From JACVRM01 sp963817375 (GTDB lineage Bacteria; Actinomycetota; Thermoleophilia; Gaiellales; Gaiellaceae): 64,000 bases of DNA. Position 1 is the first letter of the stretch, and each line of letters starts with the position of its first letter. The notes below the pieces were generated by a model. That model saw nothing but the letters and a program-made list of their open reading frames with translations, was not told the origin of the DNA and searched no databases. The stretch lies in contig CAWFOB010000004.1 of NCBI GenBank assembly GCA_963817375.1, positions 186,001 through 250,000 of the forward strand, given 5' to 3'. Positions 50,063-59,003 of the stretch are shown in pieces. A program made the position numbers and the translations under genes.

Positions 50063-52093
50063 CTACTTGCTCCTTGGCGGCGGAGCGATGCGGATGGGCG
50101 CGTCGTAGGCGAAGTAGCGGTGGTGCATGAAGTGGGCTGCGGCGGTCATGTGCAGGTCGACCGGCCGCGCGGTCGCGCGGTCGAACGTCGCGGTGAACCA
50201 GGCTGGCACGGACGGGTCGACCCACGAGGCCGTCAGCCGCCGCGGAGTTGCCTTCAACACCCGGACGTCACGCCACTGCTTGCCCCACGGCGCCGTCGGC
50301 TGCGGGAGGATCACCGTCTCCGACTCCTTCCAGGGCGCCTTCGGGCCGAGGCGGTCCCATCGGCGCCGCCCGATGACGATGCCGCTGCCGGTCCCGCGGA
50401 TGTCGTAGCGGAGGCTGTGCGGCGCGAGCAGCTGCCAGTGCGTGTGCAGCGTCCGGCCCGGCGCCGACGAGAGCCGCTCGACCAGCTGCACCGAGTGCAG
50501 GCCGTCGAACACCCGGGTGGCCTGGCGCAGGAACGAGGTGCCGGGCGGCGGCGGCCAGGCACCCGGCACCCCGAAGCGGAGCGCATGCGATCGACCGTTG
50601 CCCACGAGGGTGACCGCGAACTGGCGCGGATCCTTCAGCGGGACGCGTGCGGTGTAGCAGCCGTGACCGCATGAGGCCGCTTGCGCGGTCCGCGAGCCCT
50701 GCTTGTCGGCCGCCGAGAGCGCCACGGAGAGCCCGTCGACGCCGTACCCGCTCTGGCCGAGCACTGTCGCCGTCATGCGCAAGGGCGAGCCCGGACGGAC
50801 GCCGAGGGCGACGGCGAGCTTGCCGGCCTCGCCGGCGAACACGACCTGGCCCCGGCCCGGGAGCGGCGGGTACGCGGTCTCGGCCGGCGCTGGCGCCGCG
50901 ATCGCCGGGACGTAGTCGCGGCCCGGGCGCAGGGCCGTGAGCACCGCGACCGCGACGACGAGCACCGCGAGGACGGCCAGCTCCCCCGACACGCTGCGCA
51001 GCAGACGCACTGGGGCCGCCAGGGAGCGTCGGCTTCCGTACGCGATCGCGACCGTCACGGCGAGCAGCAGGGTCTTGACGACGATCGCGCGCCCGTACCC
51101 GGTCGACCAGAGCTGCGACACCGAGCTCAGCTCGACGACCGCGCGTGCCACGCCGGACGCGGCGATCAGCAGGACCGCTGGCAAGGCGAGCCGGGAGAAC
51201 CGTCGCGGCGCCTCCGGCGCGCCGCCGCGCAGGAGCACGATCCCGAGCTGCAAGAGCCCGCCGATCCAGAACGCCGCCGCGGTCACGTGCACGAGGTCGG
51301 CGACCGTCGAGAACGGCCGCTCGTTCCCCGCCGGCCGGAATGCGTGCCCGGCCAGGGTCGGCGCCAGGAGGAGCAGCGCCGCCGGGACGAGTGCCGGGAG
51401 CACGTACCGGCCGAGCGCCCACGCGAGCGACGCGGCGACGGCGCCGAGGGCAGCCACGACGATGGTCGCCCGCGTCACGTGCCCGAACCGCGTCGCCGCA
51501 TCGTTCGTCGCGTGCAGCAGCCAGACGCCGCCGCCCGCCGCGCCCACGAGCGCGATCGCGGCAGTCAGCGCGGCGTCCCGTTCGCGCGCGCGTGTAACAA
51601 GGAAGACGAACAGCGCCGAACCGCCGGCGACGAGGATCCCGCCGATGAGCAGCCAGCGCGCGGCGACGTCGAGCGTCGAGGGGTTGTTCGACGCGGCCTT
51701 CAGCACCGACTGCGGCTTGGCGCCGCCCGACCCGACCCGGAAAGCGAGCACGCCGGACTCGAGGTGCCCGTCGTCGGAGACGATCCGCCAGCGTGCGCTG
51801 TAGTCGCCGCCCGAGAGCTTGAGCAACGGCAGCACCAGCCGGTGCCCGCCGAGCTCGGTGCGGGGATCGCCGTCCATCACGGAGCTGTGGCCGCTCGACA
51901 CGACGGCGTTGCCCGGCGCGACCGTCACCGGGTCGTCGAACAGGATGCTGACGGCGTCCGGCGCGGTGGCGACGATCGCCCCGTCGGGCGGAGTCGTCCT
52001 GATCACGTTCGCATGCGCGAACGCGGCCGGCGCCCACACGCAGGCGGCCAGGAGCACGGCGACGATCGCGGCCAGGCGGCGCACGAGACCCAT
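50063..52093 (-). CDS. Fused CopC-CopD copper resistance/uptake protein
   Basis: 676 residues. Signal peptide then CopC domain starting with the N-terminal His (FAHANVIRTTPPDGAIV) and SDDGH. From about residue 145 to 385, eight hydrophobic helices form CopD (for example WLLIGGILVAGGSALFVFLV and PALVPAALLLLAPTLAG); HVTAAAFWIGGLLQLGIVLL holds a conserved His. The C-terminal 270 residues are extracytoplasmic beta-rich (FixH/YtkA-like at PGSPLRMTATVLGQSG, then a second domain with TLHTHWQLLAPHSLRYD) and contain Cys-Gly-His-Gly-Cys. Brings copper into the cell or into cuproproteins; next to cupredoxin and quinoprotein genes. Confidence 0.88.
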   Translation of the reverse strand: MGLVRRLAAIVAVLLAACVWAPAAFAHANVIRTTPPDGAIVATAPDAVSILFDDPVTVAPGNAVVSSGHSSVMDGDPRTELGGHRLVLPLLKLSGGDYSARWRIVSDDGHLESGVLAFRVGSGGAKPQSVLKAASNNPSTLDVAARWLLIGGILVAGGSALFVFLVTRARERDAALTAAIALVGAAGGGVWLLHATNDAATRFGHVTRATIVVAALGAVAASLAWALGRYVLPALVPAALLLLAPTLAGHAFRPAGNERPFSTVADLVHVTAAAFWIGGLLQLGIVLLRGGAPEAPRRFSRLALPAVLLIAASGVARAVVELSSVSQLWSTGYGRAIVVKTLLLAVTVAIAYGSRRSLAAPVRLLRSVSGELAVLAVLVVAVAVLTALRPGRDYVPAIAAPAPAETAYPPLPGRGQVVFAGEAGKLAVALGVRPGSPLRMTATVLGQSGYGVDGLSVALSAADKQGSRTAQAASCGHGCYTARVPLKDPRQFAVTLVGNGRSHALRFGVPGAWPPPPGTSFLRQATRVFDGLHSVQLVERLSSAPGRTLHTHWQLLAPHSLRYDIRGTGSGIVIGRRRWDRLGPKAPWKESETVILPQPTAPWGKQWRDVRVLKATPRRLTASWVDPSVPAWFTATFDRATARPVDLHMTAAAHFMHHRYFAYDAPIRIAPPPRSK

Positions 52094-52113
52094 GCTGCCT
52101 TGGCGCTACGCCG

Positions 52114-54906
52114 CTACCGCGGCAGCCGGATGCGGAGCAGCCCCTGCGGGGCCTGGTTCCTGGGCGAGGACGGGTAGAGGCCGGGAGCGACCGCGGCGCC
52201 GGGCGCGGCGACCGTCCCCGAGAAGACCGGCCGGTCGTCCATCCAGAACGACGCCGCCTTCCCGCGCGCCGAGGCCGGGAGCACCATGCTGAAGTTGCCC
52301 TTCGCATCCGGCCATTTCGCCGAGACCGGGCGGATGGTGGCGTTCTTGTCGCCGGAGGAGACACCGACGATCAGGCCGTCGTAGATGGCGCCCGGATACG
52401 AGGTCGGGTCGGAGAACTTCATCGTCCCGGTCGCCGTGGCCGGCAGCTTGATGTCCATCGTCGCGCTCTTGAGGCGCGCGAAGTTGGCGTTCTGGCCCGT
52501 GACGCCGCCGTAGGAGGTGTCGCCGCTGGCGACGCCGACCGCCATCGTCACCGGGTCAGCGCCGATCTCGTCCGAGGCCGTGAAGAACGAGACGTAGTGG
52601 CCGGAGCCGTCGCTCGGCTCGGAGAACGTCCAGAAGTCGCGGTCGCCGGTACGCGAGACGACGACGGCGCCGGCGACCGGGTTGCCGCTCGCGTCGGTGA
52701 TCGTGCCGGTGAGCCGGTACGTGTAGAGCACGACCGGCGGCGGCGGGGTGCCGTTCGGCCCGCTCACCCGGCCGCTGACGAGGATGCGGCCACCCGCGAT
52801 CTTCTTCGTGCTGACGCCGGAGAGCTTGTAGCCGACGCTGAAGCCGCCGAGCGCCTGCTTGACCGCCGCCTGCTGGGCGTCGCTCAGGCGCTTGCCGCCG
52901 ACGGTGGCCTTGTCCACCGACGCGACGCTGATCGGGTGGCGGCGGGCGATGGTCACGTCTGCTCGGTAGCCGAAGCGGCCGTTGGCGTCGGTCGCAGCCG
53001 GCAGCGTGTAGGTGTCGACGCGCATCCGCGCGCCCTGCACCGGCCGGCTGCCCAGGAAGAGGCGGCCGGTCGCGATCTGCTCGTTGGAGCCGGTCGCCTG
53101 CCAGGCGCGGACGATGTTGTGGCCCTCGATGACGATGCGGGCGGCCGAGTCGCTCTGGGCCACGCGCGTGACGTGGGCCGGTGCCTCGACGCGGGCAGGC
53201 GCGGCCGCGGCGGGCGCGGACTGCGGCGCGGTCGTGACCTGCGAGAGCTCGTCGAGCGCGGCCGGCGCCCGGTACCCGCTCGAGCCGAGCGAGAAGACCA
53301 TCAGCTTCGTCGCGGTGCCGCCGGCCGACGAGGTCGGCGTGCCGCCCACCGTGATCGCGACGTACTCCTTGCCGTCGACCGAGTAGATCGTCGGCCCGGA
53401 CGCGATCGGGTCGCCGGTCTTGAAGGTCCAGAGCACCTTGCCGGTCTTGGTGTCGAAGGCGCGCAGGAGGCTGTCGCCGCCGCCGGCGAAGCCGACGCCG
53501 GTCGCCGTCGTCGAGATGCCGCCGCGCTCCGGCTCGGGCGTGTCGAACTTCCACACGCGCTTGCCCGTGTTGACGTCGATCGCGCTGATCGAGCCGTGGT
53601 CCTTCCAGCCCGGCGCGGGGACGCCGAAGTTGCCGTTCGCAAGCCCGAGGAAGACGTCGCCGATGAGCTTGCGCTTCTTCTGAGTCGGCGTGAGCTTGGC
53701 CTGCACGAGCACCGCCCCGGTCTCGGCGGCGGCGTTCAGCAGGTAGTTCGTCGTCGGGTCGTAGGCCGCCGGCGAGAAGTTCAGGCCGCCGATCGACGCC
53801 GGGAAGATCGCCACCGGCTGGCCGGGCTTCAGCGACGGGTGCTCGACGCGGTCGATGACCTTCACGCGCTGGTAGATCGGCGCGCCGGTCTTCGCGTCGT
53901 AGGCGAACCAGACGCCCTCCATGGTCGCGACCGAGACGATCCGCCGCGTCTTGCCGCCGACCTTCGCCGTGTAGATGACGGGCGGCTGCGCCGTGTCGTA
54001 TGCCCACTCGTTGTGGCCGAGCTGCTGCTGCCACCACTTCAGCTTCCCGGTGTGCAGGTCGATCGCGATCAGCGAGTCGGTGCGGGGAGCAGGCCCCGGG
54101 CGGAGGCTCGGGACGTACAGCGGCGTCGCCGAGCCGGTGCCGAAGTAGACGGTGTTCGTGGTCGCGTCGATCGAGACCGGCGTCCAGACGGCGCCGCCGC
54201 CGACGAGCCGGCCGCGCGAGCGCCACTCGGTCTGCGGCGGCGGGATCGTCCAGAACGGGTTCGCCCACGCGGGCGTCAGGTCGGTGCGCCAGCCCATGAC
54301 GAAGCCACGGACGCCGTACTCGGAGCCGGCCGCGCCCATGACCACGACGCCGTTCGCGCACATCGGCGCGCTCGTCTGCGAGTAGCCGAAGTTCGCGGCC
54401 GCGCCTGGCACCGCGGAGCCGACCGGGACGCGCGCCAGCAGCTGGCCGTCGGACGGGCGCAGGGCGACAAGGTGCATGTCGAGCGTCGCCATGAACAGCC
54501 GGCCGCCGCAGTAGGCGAGGCCGCGATTCGCGACGATGCCGAAGTTGCGGAAGACGGCGAGGTTCTCCGGCTTGTACCGCCACAGCACCTTCCCCGTGGT
54601 CGCGTCGAGCGCCCATGCGTTGTCGTCGTTCGTCGTCATGTAGAGCCTGTTGCCGATGACGAGCGGGTACGACTGCTCGCCGCGGCGCACGCTCGCGTCG
54701 ATCGCGCGGAAGTCGACCGTGAACACGCGCTGGAGCGAGTCCACGTTCGCCTTCGTGATCTGCGTCAGCGGCGAGTGCCGGACCTGGTCCGGCGTGCGGC
54801 CCCACGCCGTCCAGTTGCCGTTGTCAGCCGCGACCGCGGTCGCCGCGGCAACCGCAAGACAGACTGCGGCAAGGACTAGCAGCAGAAACGAGACCCTCGT
54901 TCTCAT
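52114..54906 (-). CDS. Secreted quinoprotein-like beta-propeller with C-terminal carboxypeptidase-regulatory-like domains
   Basis: 930 residues. Signal peptide (FLLLVLAAVCLAVAAATAVA); an eight-blade PQQ-type propeller to ~residue 530 with blades like WALDATTGKVLWRYKPE and IDVNTGKRVWKFDT; GSEYGVRGFVMGWRTD, WAYDTAQPPVIY and GGLNFSPAAYDPTTNYLLNA match PQQ alcohol dehydrogenases. The usual metal-binding Asn (GTGN) reads GTGS (FGTGSATPL), and no vicinal Cys-Cys is seen, so activity is uncertain. After residue ~560 come domains such as YRLTGTITDASGNPVAGAVV (carboxypeptidase regulatory-like) that may bind surfaces. It lies between the MoxR-VWA genes and CopCD with short gaps (20 and 18 bases). Confidence 0.85.
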   Translation of the reverse strand: MRTRVSFLLLVLAAVCLAVAAATAVAADNGNWTAWGRTPDQVRHSPLTQITKANVDSLQRVFTVDFRAIDASVRRGEQSYPLVIGNRLYMTTNDDNAWALDATTGKVLWRYKPENLAVFRNFGIVANRGLAYCGGRLFMATLDMHLVALRPSDGQLLARVPVGSAVPGAAANFGYSQTSAPMCANGVVVMGAAGSEYGVRGFVMGWRTDLTPAWANPFWTIPPPQTEWRSRGRLVGGGAVWTPVSIDATTNTVYFGTGSATPLYVPSLRPGPAPRTDSLIAIDLHTGKLKWWQQQLGHNEWAYDTAQPPVIYTAKVGGKTRRIVSVATMEGVWFAYDAKTGAPIYQRVKVIDRVEHPSLKPGQPVAIFPASIGGLNFSPAAYDPTTNYLLNAAAETGAVLVQAKLTPTQKKRKLIGDVFLGLANGNFGVPAPGWKDHGSISAIDVNTGKRVWKFDTPEPERGGISTTATGVGFAGGGDSLLRAFDTKTGKVLWTFKTGDPIASGPTIYSVDGKEYVAITVGGTPTSSAGGTATKLMVFSLGSSGYRAPAALDELSQVTTAPQSAPAAAAPARVEAPAHVTRVAQSDSAARIVIEGHNIVRAWQATGSNEQIATGRLFLGSRPVQGARMRVDTYTLPAATDANGRFGYRADVTIARRHPISVASVDKATVGGKRLSDAQQAAVKQALGGFSVGYKLSGVSTKKIAGGRILVSGRVSGPNGTPPPPVVLYTYRLTGTITDASGNPVAGAVVVSRTGDRDFWTFSEPSDGSGHYVSFFTASDEIGADPVTMAVGVASGDTSYGGVTGQNANFARLKSATMDIKLPATATGTMKFSDPTSYPGAIYDGLIVGVSSGDKNATIRPVSAKWPDAKGNFSMVLPASARGKAASFWMDDRPVFSGTVAAPGAAVAPGLYPSSPRNQAPQGLLRIRLPR

Positions 54907-54924
54907 CCTCGAAACCTTGGCAGC

Positions 54925-55905
54925 CTAGTTCGCTGATGTTTGGAAAGCAATTTGCACTTTCGGCCGCCGGCGCACGAGCAGGAAGACGAGCAGCACGGCC
55001 GCCAGCGCGGCCAGCCACGGCGCGAGCGTGGTGGTGCTGCGCTCCCGCCCGCGGATGGCGGTAGGGCCGCTGCCGAGCGCAGCCCGGACGGCGCTCCCCG
55101 CGGACGCGGGCGCGGTCACGCGGCCACCGGTCGCGGAGGCCAGGCGGGCGACCGTCGCGGCGGCCGAGGGGTCGGGCCGGTAGGCCTCGGGCGTCCCGTC
55201 GGCCCGGTAGACGCGCTCGCCCTGGTCGCCGACGCGGACGACGACGAGCGAGGTGCCGTCGAGCGCCCGCCCGACCGCGCTCGCGCTGAACGGGCGCGAT
55301 TCGCCGTCCGTGAGCAGCACGATCGCCCGCCGCTTCGTGCCCGGCGCGAAGTAGCCGTCGCGCGCGACGCCGGCCAGCGGGCCGAACGTCGTGGCAGTCG
55401 ACGACACCGCCTCCGGCGGGGGCTGCTCGATCTCCGTGGTCGCGACGGTCGAGTCGAACGCCCCTATATCGCCAAGGGGAAACAGCTTCGGCAGCGCACG
55501 GTCGGTGAGCGTCGCCACACCGGAAGGTACGTCGGAGATCGCCGAGCGGATGTCGAGGGCGGCGGCGCGGGCCCGCGCGAGCCGGTTCGGTGCGCCGGGG
55601 CGCGACGAAGCGGCCATGGAGCGCGAGATGTCGAGGACGAACAGCGCCTGCGCGTCGGTGCGCTCCGTGCGGCCGTGGTCGCGGCGAATCACCGGCTGCG
55701 CCGCGGCGAGGCCGAGGAGCAGGGGGATGGCGACGAGCGCCGCGATCGTCGCGCCGCGGCCCGCCGCGCCGGGATCCGGCAGCTGGAGCAGCCGACGGGC
55801 GAGGCCGAGGCGGCGCTCGGCCAGGGCCAGCGCTGCGAGTGGGAGGACGACTGCCGCCGCCACGACGACCCCGGCCCATGGCGTGAGGAAATGTAAGACG
55901 CTCAT
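54925..55905 (-). CDS. VWA-domain membrane protein (BatA-like), second of two in the MoxR operon
   Basis: 326 residues. Two N-terminal helices (WAGVVVAAAVVLPLAALALA; ATIAALVAIPLLLGLAAAQP), a VWA domain from about residue 85 with MIDAS ALFVLDISRSMAASSRPG and AIVLLTDGESRPFS, and a C-terminal helix (LAPWLAALAAVLLVFLLVRR). Its ATG overlaps the upstream stop (TGATG). Likely works with MoxR in folding or assembly outside the membrane. Confidence 0.88.
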   Translation of the reverse strand: MSVLHFLTPWAGVVVAAAVVLPLAALALAERRLGLARRLLQLPDPGAAGRGATIAALVAIPLLLGLAAAQPVIRRDHGRTERTDAQALFVLDISRSMAASSRPGAPNRLARARAAALDIRSAISDVPSGVATLTDRALPKLFPLGDIGAFDSTVATTEIEQPPPEAVSSTATTFGPLAGVARDGYFAPGTKRRAIVLLTDGESRPFSASAVGRALDGTSLVVVRVGDQGERVYRADGTPEAYRPDPSAAATVARLASATGGRVTAPASAGSAVRAALGSGPTAIRGRERSTTTLAPWLAALAAVLLVFLLVRRRPKVQIAFQTSAN

Positions 55906-56528
55906 CAGTAGCCCCGCCCCGGTGTCCCCCCGCCCGCGCCGCGCCTGCCGCCGCCGCGCGGGCCGGCCGACGGCGTGCCGCCGGCGCGCTGGCCGTGAGC
56001 CTTCAGCAGGCGGAGGACGAGCTCGAGGTTGTACTTCGCCGCCTCGTTGTGACCGTCGAGCTGGACGGCGTTCTGGAACGCGCCCACGCTGGCCTCCACG
56101 GGCGCCGGGGGCCCTGCCGTCGCGCTGCCGAAGGCCGACCCGAACGGGGAGGTGTCCGCGCTCGCGGTCGAGTCGGCGAAGGCGAGAATGCCGAGCAGGT
56201 CGTCGGCCTGCGACGCCTGGGAGCCGGACTGCGACGCAGCGACGTCCGCGAGCGCGATCTCGGCCTCGATCCGCGCGCGGCGCGCCAGGGTCGGGTCATA
56301 GCTCCTCGCCTGCCGGGCGACGCCGCCGTACAGGAGCACCGCGCGCCGAAGCGCGAGGTCGTCGCCGAGTGCGAGCAGCCGCCGGGCCGCGGCGAACGGC
56401 ACCGTGGCGTCCGCGCGGCGCCCGTGCGCGATCGCGTCGCGCCAGCGCACCACGTCCGCGGCAAGCAGCAGCAGGACGCCGGCGACGAGCAGCGCGGCGC
56501 CCGCGAGGATGAGCCGTCCCGGCCTCAC
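55905..56528 (-). CDS. Membrane-anchored repeat-helical protein of the MoxR operon (TPR-like)
   Basis: 207 residues. N-terminal helix (LILAGAALLVAGVLLLLAAD), then Ala/Arg-rich amphipathic helices (AAARRLLALGDDLALRRAV; ARRARIEAEIALADVAASQ), and EASVGAFQNAVQLDGHNEAA KYNLELVLRLL which resembles a TPR repeat with the form found in BatE-type proteins. The end is Gly/Arg-rich and probably disordered. GTG start overlapping the preceding VWA stop (GTGA). TPR assignment rests on one repeat pattern only. Confidence 0.65.
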   Translation of the reverse strand: MRPGRLILAGAALLVAGVLLLLAADVVRWRDAIAHGRRADATVPFAAARRLLALGDDLALRRAVLLYGGVARQARSYDPTLARRARIEAEIALADVAASQSGSQASQADDLLGILAFADSTASADTSPFGSAFGSATAGPPAPVEASVGAFQNAVQLDGHNEAAKYNLELVLRLLKAHGQRAGGTPSAGPRGGGRRGAGGGTPGRGY

Positions 56529-57346
56529 GCCTGCCTCCAGGTGAGCCGCGCCGTCCAGAGCTCGTTCAGGGCCAGCAGGGCGACGAGCGCGAGCGCGACG
56601 AAGGCCAGCGTCCACGGGAACGGCGAGCCGGCGGCCGCCTGCCCACCCTCCCCCGGCAGCTGCGCGTGCGAGAGCGTCCCGCTGCCGGCGACGAACTTCT
56701 GGAACAGCTGCTGGTCTTCCTGCGACGGGTTCAGCCCCACGACGTTCAGGCCGATGTGCTCCTGCCGGTAGGCGGTGGCCACACTGCCGAGATTGGGCAG
56801 GTCGCTCGGGTCGTCGTCCAGGTCGCTGATCAGGAGCACCTCCGGCCGCGCGAGCCGGTCGCCGATCAGGATGGAGCGCGCCAGGTCGAGGCCGGTCGAG
56901 ATCTTGGTGCCGGCGCTGAACGAGTCCGACCACGGGTTGTCCGGGAACGTGGGCGCGACGCCTGGCCGCTTCTGCGGCGGCAGCGTGAAGAAGCGCACCA
57001 GCGGCTGGAACGCGGATGCCGGCGAGCCCGGCGGGAGCGCCTCGTAGGCGCTGTCCGAGAAGACGACGAGACCGTAGCGGCCCCGGCTCTTGCTCAGGTC
57101 GGAGAGCGTCTGGCCGATCCGCGAGTACGTGTCGGACGAGATGCTCGCCGACAGGTCGAGGACGACGATCCCGTTCGAGCCCGCGGGCAGGAAGCGGATC
57201 TCGCGGGTGCGCGGATGCCGCGAGACGAGGATGGCGGTCAGCGCGAGCGCGAGCAGGCCGAGCGCGGCGGCGGCACGCACGACCTGCGTGCGGCGCGCGG
57301 GGCCGAGCAGCTCCCGCGTGGTGGCGAGCGGGATCACTCGCTCCAT
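56525..57346 (-). CDS. VWA-domain membrane protein (BatA/BatB-like), first of two
   Basis: 273 residues. Helix 1 (AAAALGLLALALTAILVS), VWA from about residue 55 with MIDAS GIVVLDLSASISSDTYSRI and conserved VLLISDLDDDPSDLPNL, and C-terminal helix (FPWTLAFVALALVALLAL). The ATG overlaps the preceding stop (TGATG). The two VWA proteins differ much in their MIDAS loops, so likely not recent duplicates. Confidence 0.85.
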   Translation of the reverse strand: MERVIPLATTRELLGPARRTQVVRAAAALGLLALALTAILVSRHPRTREIRFLPAGSNGIVVLDLSASISSDTYSRIGQTLSDLSKSRGRYGLVVFSDSAYEALPPGSPASAFQPLVRFFTLPPQKRPGVAPTFPDNPWSDSFSAGTKISTGLDLARSILIGDRLARPEVLLISDLDDDPSDLPNLGSVATAYRQEHIGLNVVGLNPSQEDQQLFQKFVAGSGTLSHAQLPGEGGQAAAGSPFPWTLAFVALALVALLALNELWTARLTWRQA

Positions 57347-58077
57347 CACGTGAGCTCCTCCTCGAGCGCATCGGCGAGCTCCTCGATCCGCTCGGCGCCG
57401 GGCTCGCCTCGCCGCCACGCGAGCGCAGTGGCGGTCTCCTCGAGCGCATCGTCGGGCGGCAGCTCACGAGAGACGAGCGCGAGCGCCTTGCGCCGGTCGG
57501 GCGGCGGCCGCCGCTCGGACTCGCGCAGCAGTGCGAGCGCACGCTCGAGCGGCGGGCGCGCGTCGGCGATGCGCCGCTCCTCGAGCCGCCGCCGGCGGCG
57601 GAGCTCGACGGCGGCGAGCGCGACGGCGCCTGCGACGAGCAGGGCGGCGACGGCCACCAGCGCAGCGGCGAGCACGCCCGGGCGAATCCGGTAGGACGGG
57701 GCCGGCAACGCCGTCTGCTCGCGCCAGCCGGGCGGCGATTTCGCCAGCGCCGATGCGGGAACCCGGCCGGCGACGCGGAGCGCGGGCCACGAGGCGCGCG
57801 CACCGTCGACCCGGGCCGGCGGAAAGTGAACGGCCTTTGGCGGCACGCAGCCCTCGTTGAGGCACTGGAGCCGGTACGTGACGGTCGTGCCCGAGCGCTT
57901 CGGGGCGGCGACCGGCGCGTACGGTCCGAACTCGGCCTCGATGCGCGCGCCCTTCGGCGCGACGAGCGTCGCCGTCACGACATCGCCGAAGCGGGCCGGG
58001 TTCGGCGACAGGGTGGTCGCCGCGGACGCCGGGGCGGCGAGCCCGAGCGCGGCCGTGAGCGCGAGGAGCAGCTTCAC
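57346..58077 (-). CDS. Secreted/membrane protein of the MoxR operon (BatD-like position)
   Basis: 243 residues. Signal peptide KLLLALTAALGLAAPASA, an extracytoplasmic beta-rich domain (NPARFGDVVTATLVAPKGAR IEAE; TVTYRLQCLNEGCVPP), one membrane helix (GVLAAALVAVAALLVAGAVA) and a charged cytosolic tail (RRRRRLEERR, ELADALEEEL). Layout and place between DUF58 and VWA genes suit a reduced BatD/DUF4381-type component. GTG start overlaps the DUF58 stop. Confidence 0.65.
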   Translation of the reverse strand: MKLLLALTAALGLAAPASAATTLSPNPARFGDVVTATLVAPKGARIEAEFGPYAPVAAPKRSGTTVTYRLQCLNEGCVPPKAVHFPPARVDGARASWPALRVAGRVPASALAKSPPGWREQTALPAPSYRIRPGVLAAALVAVAALLVAGAVALAAVELRRRRRLEERRIADARPPLERALALLRESERRPPPDRRKALALVSRELPPDDALEETATALAWRRGEPGAERIEELADALEEELT

Positions 58078-59003
58078 CGGCGCCGCCTCCCGGCGCGGCG
58101 CCGGCGGTCCGCCCAGGCCAGCAGCTCGCGGTCGATCTCGACCGGGTCGCTGGTCCCGATGACGACGGGCTCGAGGCCCATCCGCACGAGGTCCTCGTGC
58201 AGCTGCCTCAGCCGCTCCTCGTGCGCCAACCGGCGCTCGCGCGCCTCGCCGCGTCGGAGCCTTGTGTCGAGGACTCTTCCCGTGGCCGGATCCGCGAACG
58301 GGACGACGACGGCGGGCAATTCGGGGAAGCTCTGCTCCCAGACCGGGTCCTGGACGACAACGGGGACGACGTCCCAGCGCAGGGCGGTCGCGCGCAGCAG
58401 CGCCGCCGCCGGCAGCTCGCCGAGGAAGTCCGACACGACGAACACGAAGCTCCCCGGGGGCAGCGCGGCACGGGCGCGGTGGAGGTGGGCGAACTCGCGC
58501 TCGAGCGTGTCGGGCGGCGCGTCCCAGCCGGCCTCCCGGACGCGGTCGGCGATCGCCCAGCGGCCGCGGCCCGCGCGCGGCGGCAGCCAGTAGGGGTACT
58601 CGCTGTCGCCGGTCTCGTCGAGGTACCCGACCTCGCCGCGCGCGACCAGCGTGCTGACGATGATCGCGTCGACGACGGCCGCGACCGCCGCCGGCTTCGA
58701 CAGCCACGGCAGCGAGGCGTCGTACAGCGCCATCGACGGCCGCCGGTCCGAGACCACGACCACGCGCGGCGCCTCGTCTTCGAAGTGCTCGCGGACGATG
58801 AACTGCTCGCGGCCGCGCGCCGACGAGAGGCGGGCCGACGCGTACCAGTCGATGCTGCTGATCGGATCGCCCGGGACGTACTCGCGCGAGCCGGCGACGT
58901 CGGAGCCAGGGCCGCGGCGCACGCTGGGCCGCTCGCCGAACGGCAGTCCCGTCAGCCGCCAGCGCGGCACGAGCGGGAAGGGCCGGCGCTCCTCGGGGCT
59001 CAC
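58074..59003 (-). CDS. DUF58 domain protein
   Basis: 309 residues. Characteristic SREYVPGDPISSIDWYASAR and FIVREHFEDEAPRVVVVSDR, then a VWA-like fold (SMALYDASLPWLSKPAAVAA; GSFVFVVSDFLGELPAAALL). Lacks membrane helices here. Always found with MoxR and VWA genes in such operons. GTG start overlaps the moxR stop (GTGA). Confidence 0.9.
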   Translation of the reverse strand: MSPEERRPFPLVPRWRLTGLPFGERPSVRRGPGSDVAGSREYVPGDPISSIDWYASARLSSARGREQFIVREHFEDEAPRVVVVSDRRPSMALYDASLPWLSKPAAVAAVVDAIIVSTLVARGEVGYLDETGDSEYPYWLPPRAGRGRWAIADRVREAGWDAPPDTLEREFAHLHRARAALPPGSFVFVVSDFLGELPAAALLRATALRWDVVPVVVQDPVWEQSFPELPAVVVPFADPATGRVLDTRLRRGEARERRLAHEERLRQLHEDLVRMGLEPVVIGTSDPVEIDRELLAWADRRRRAGRRRR

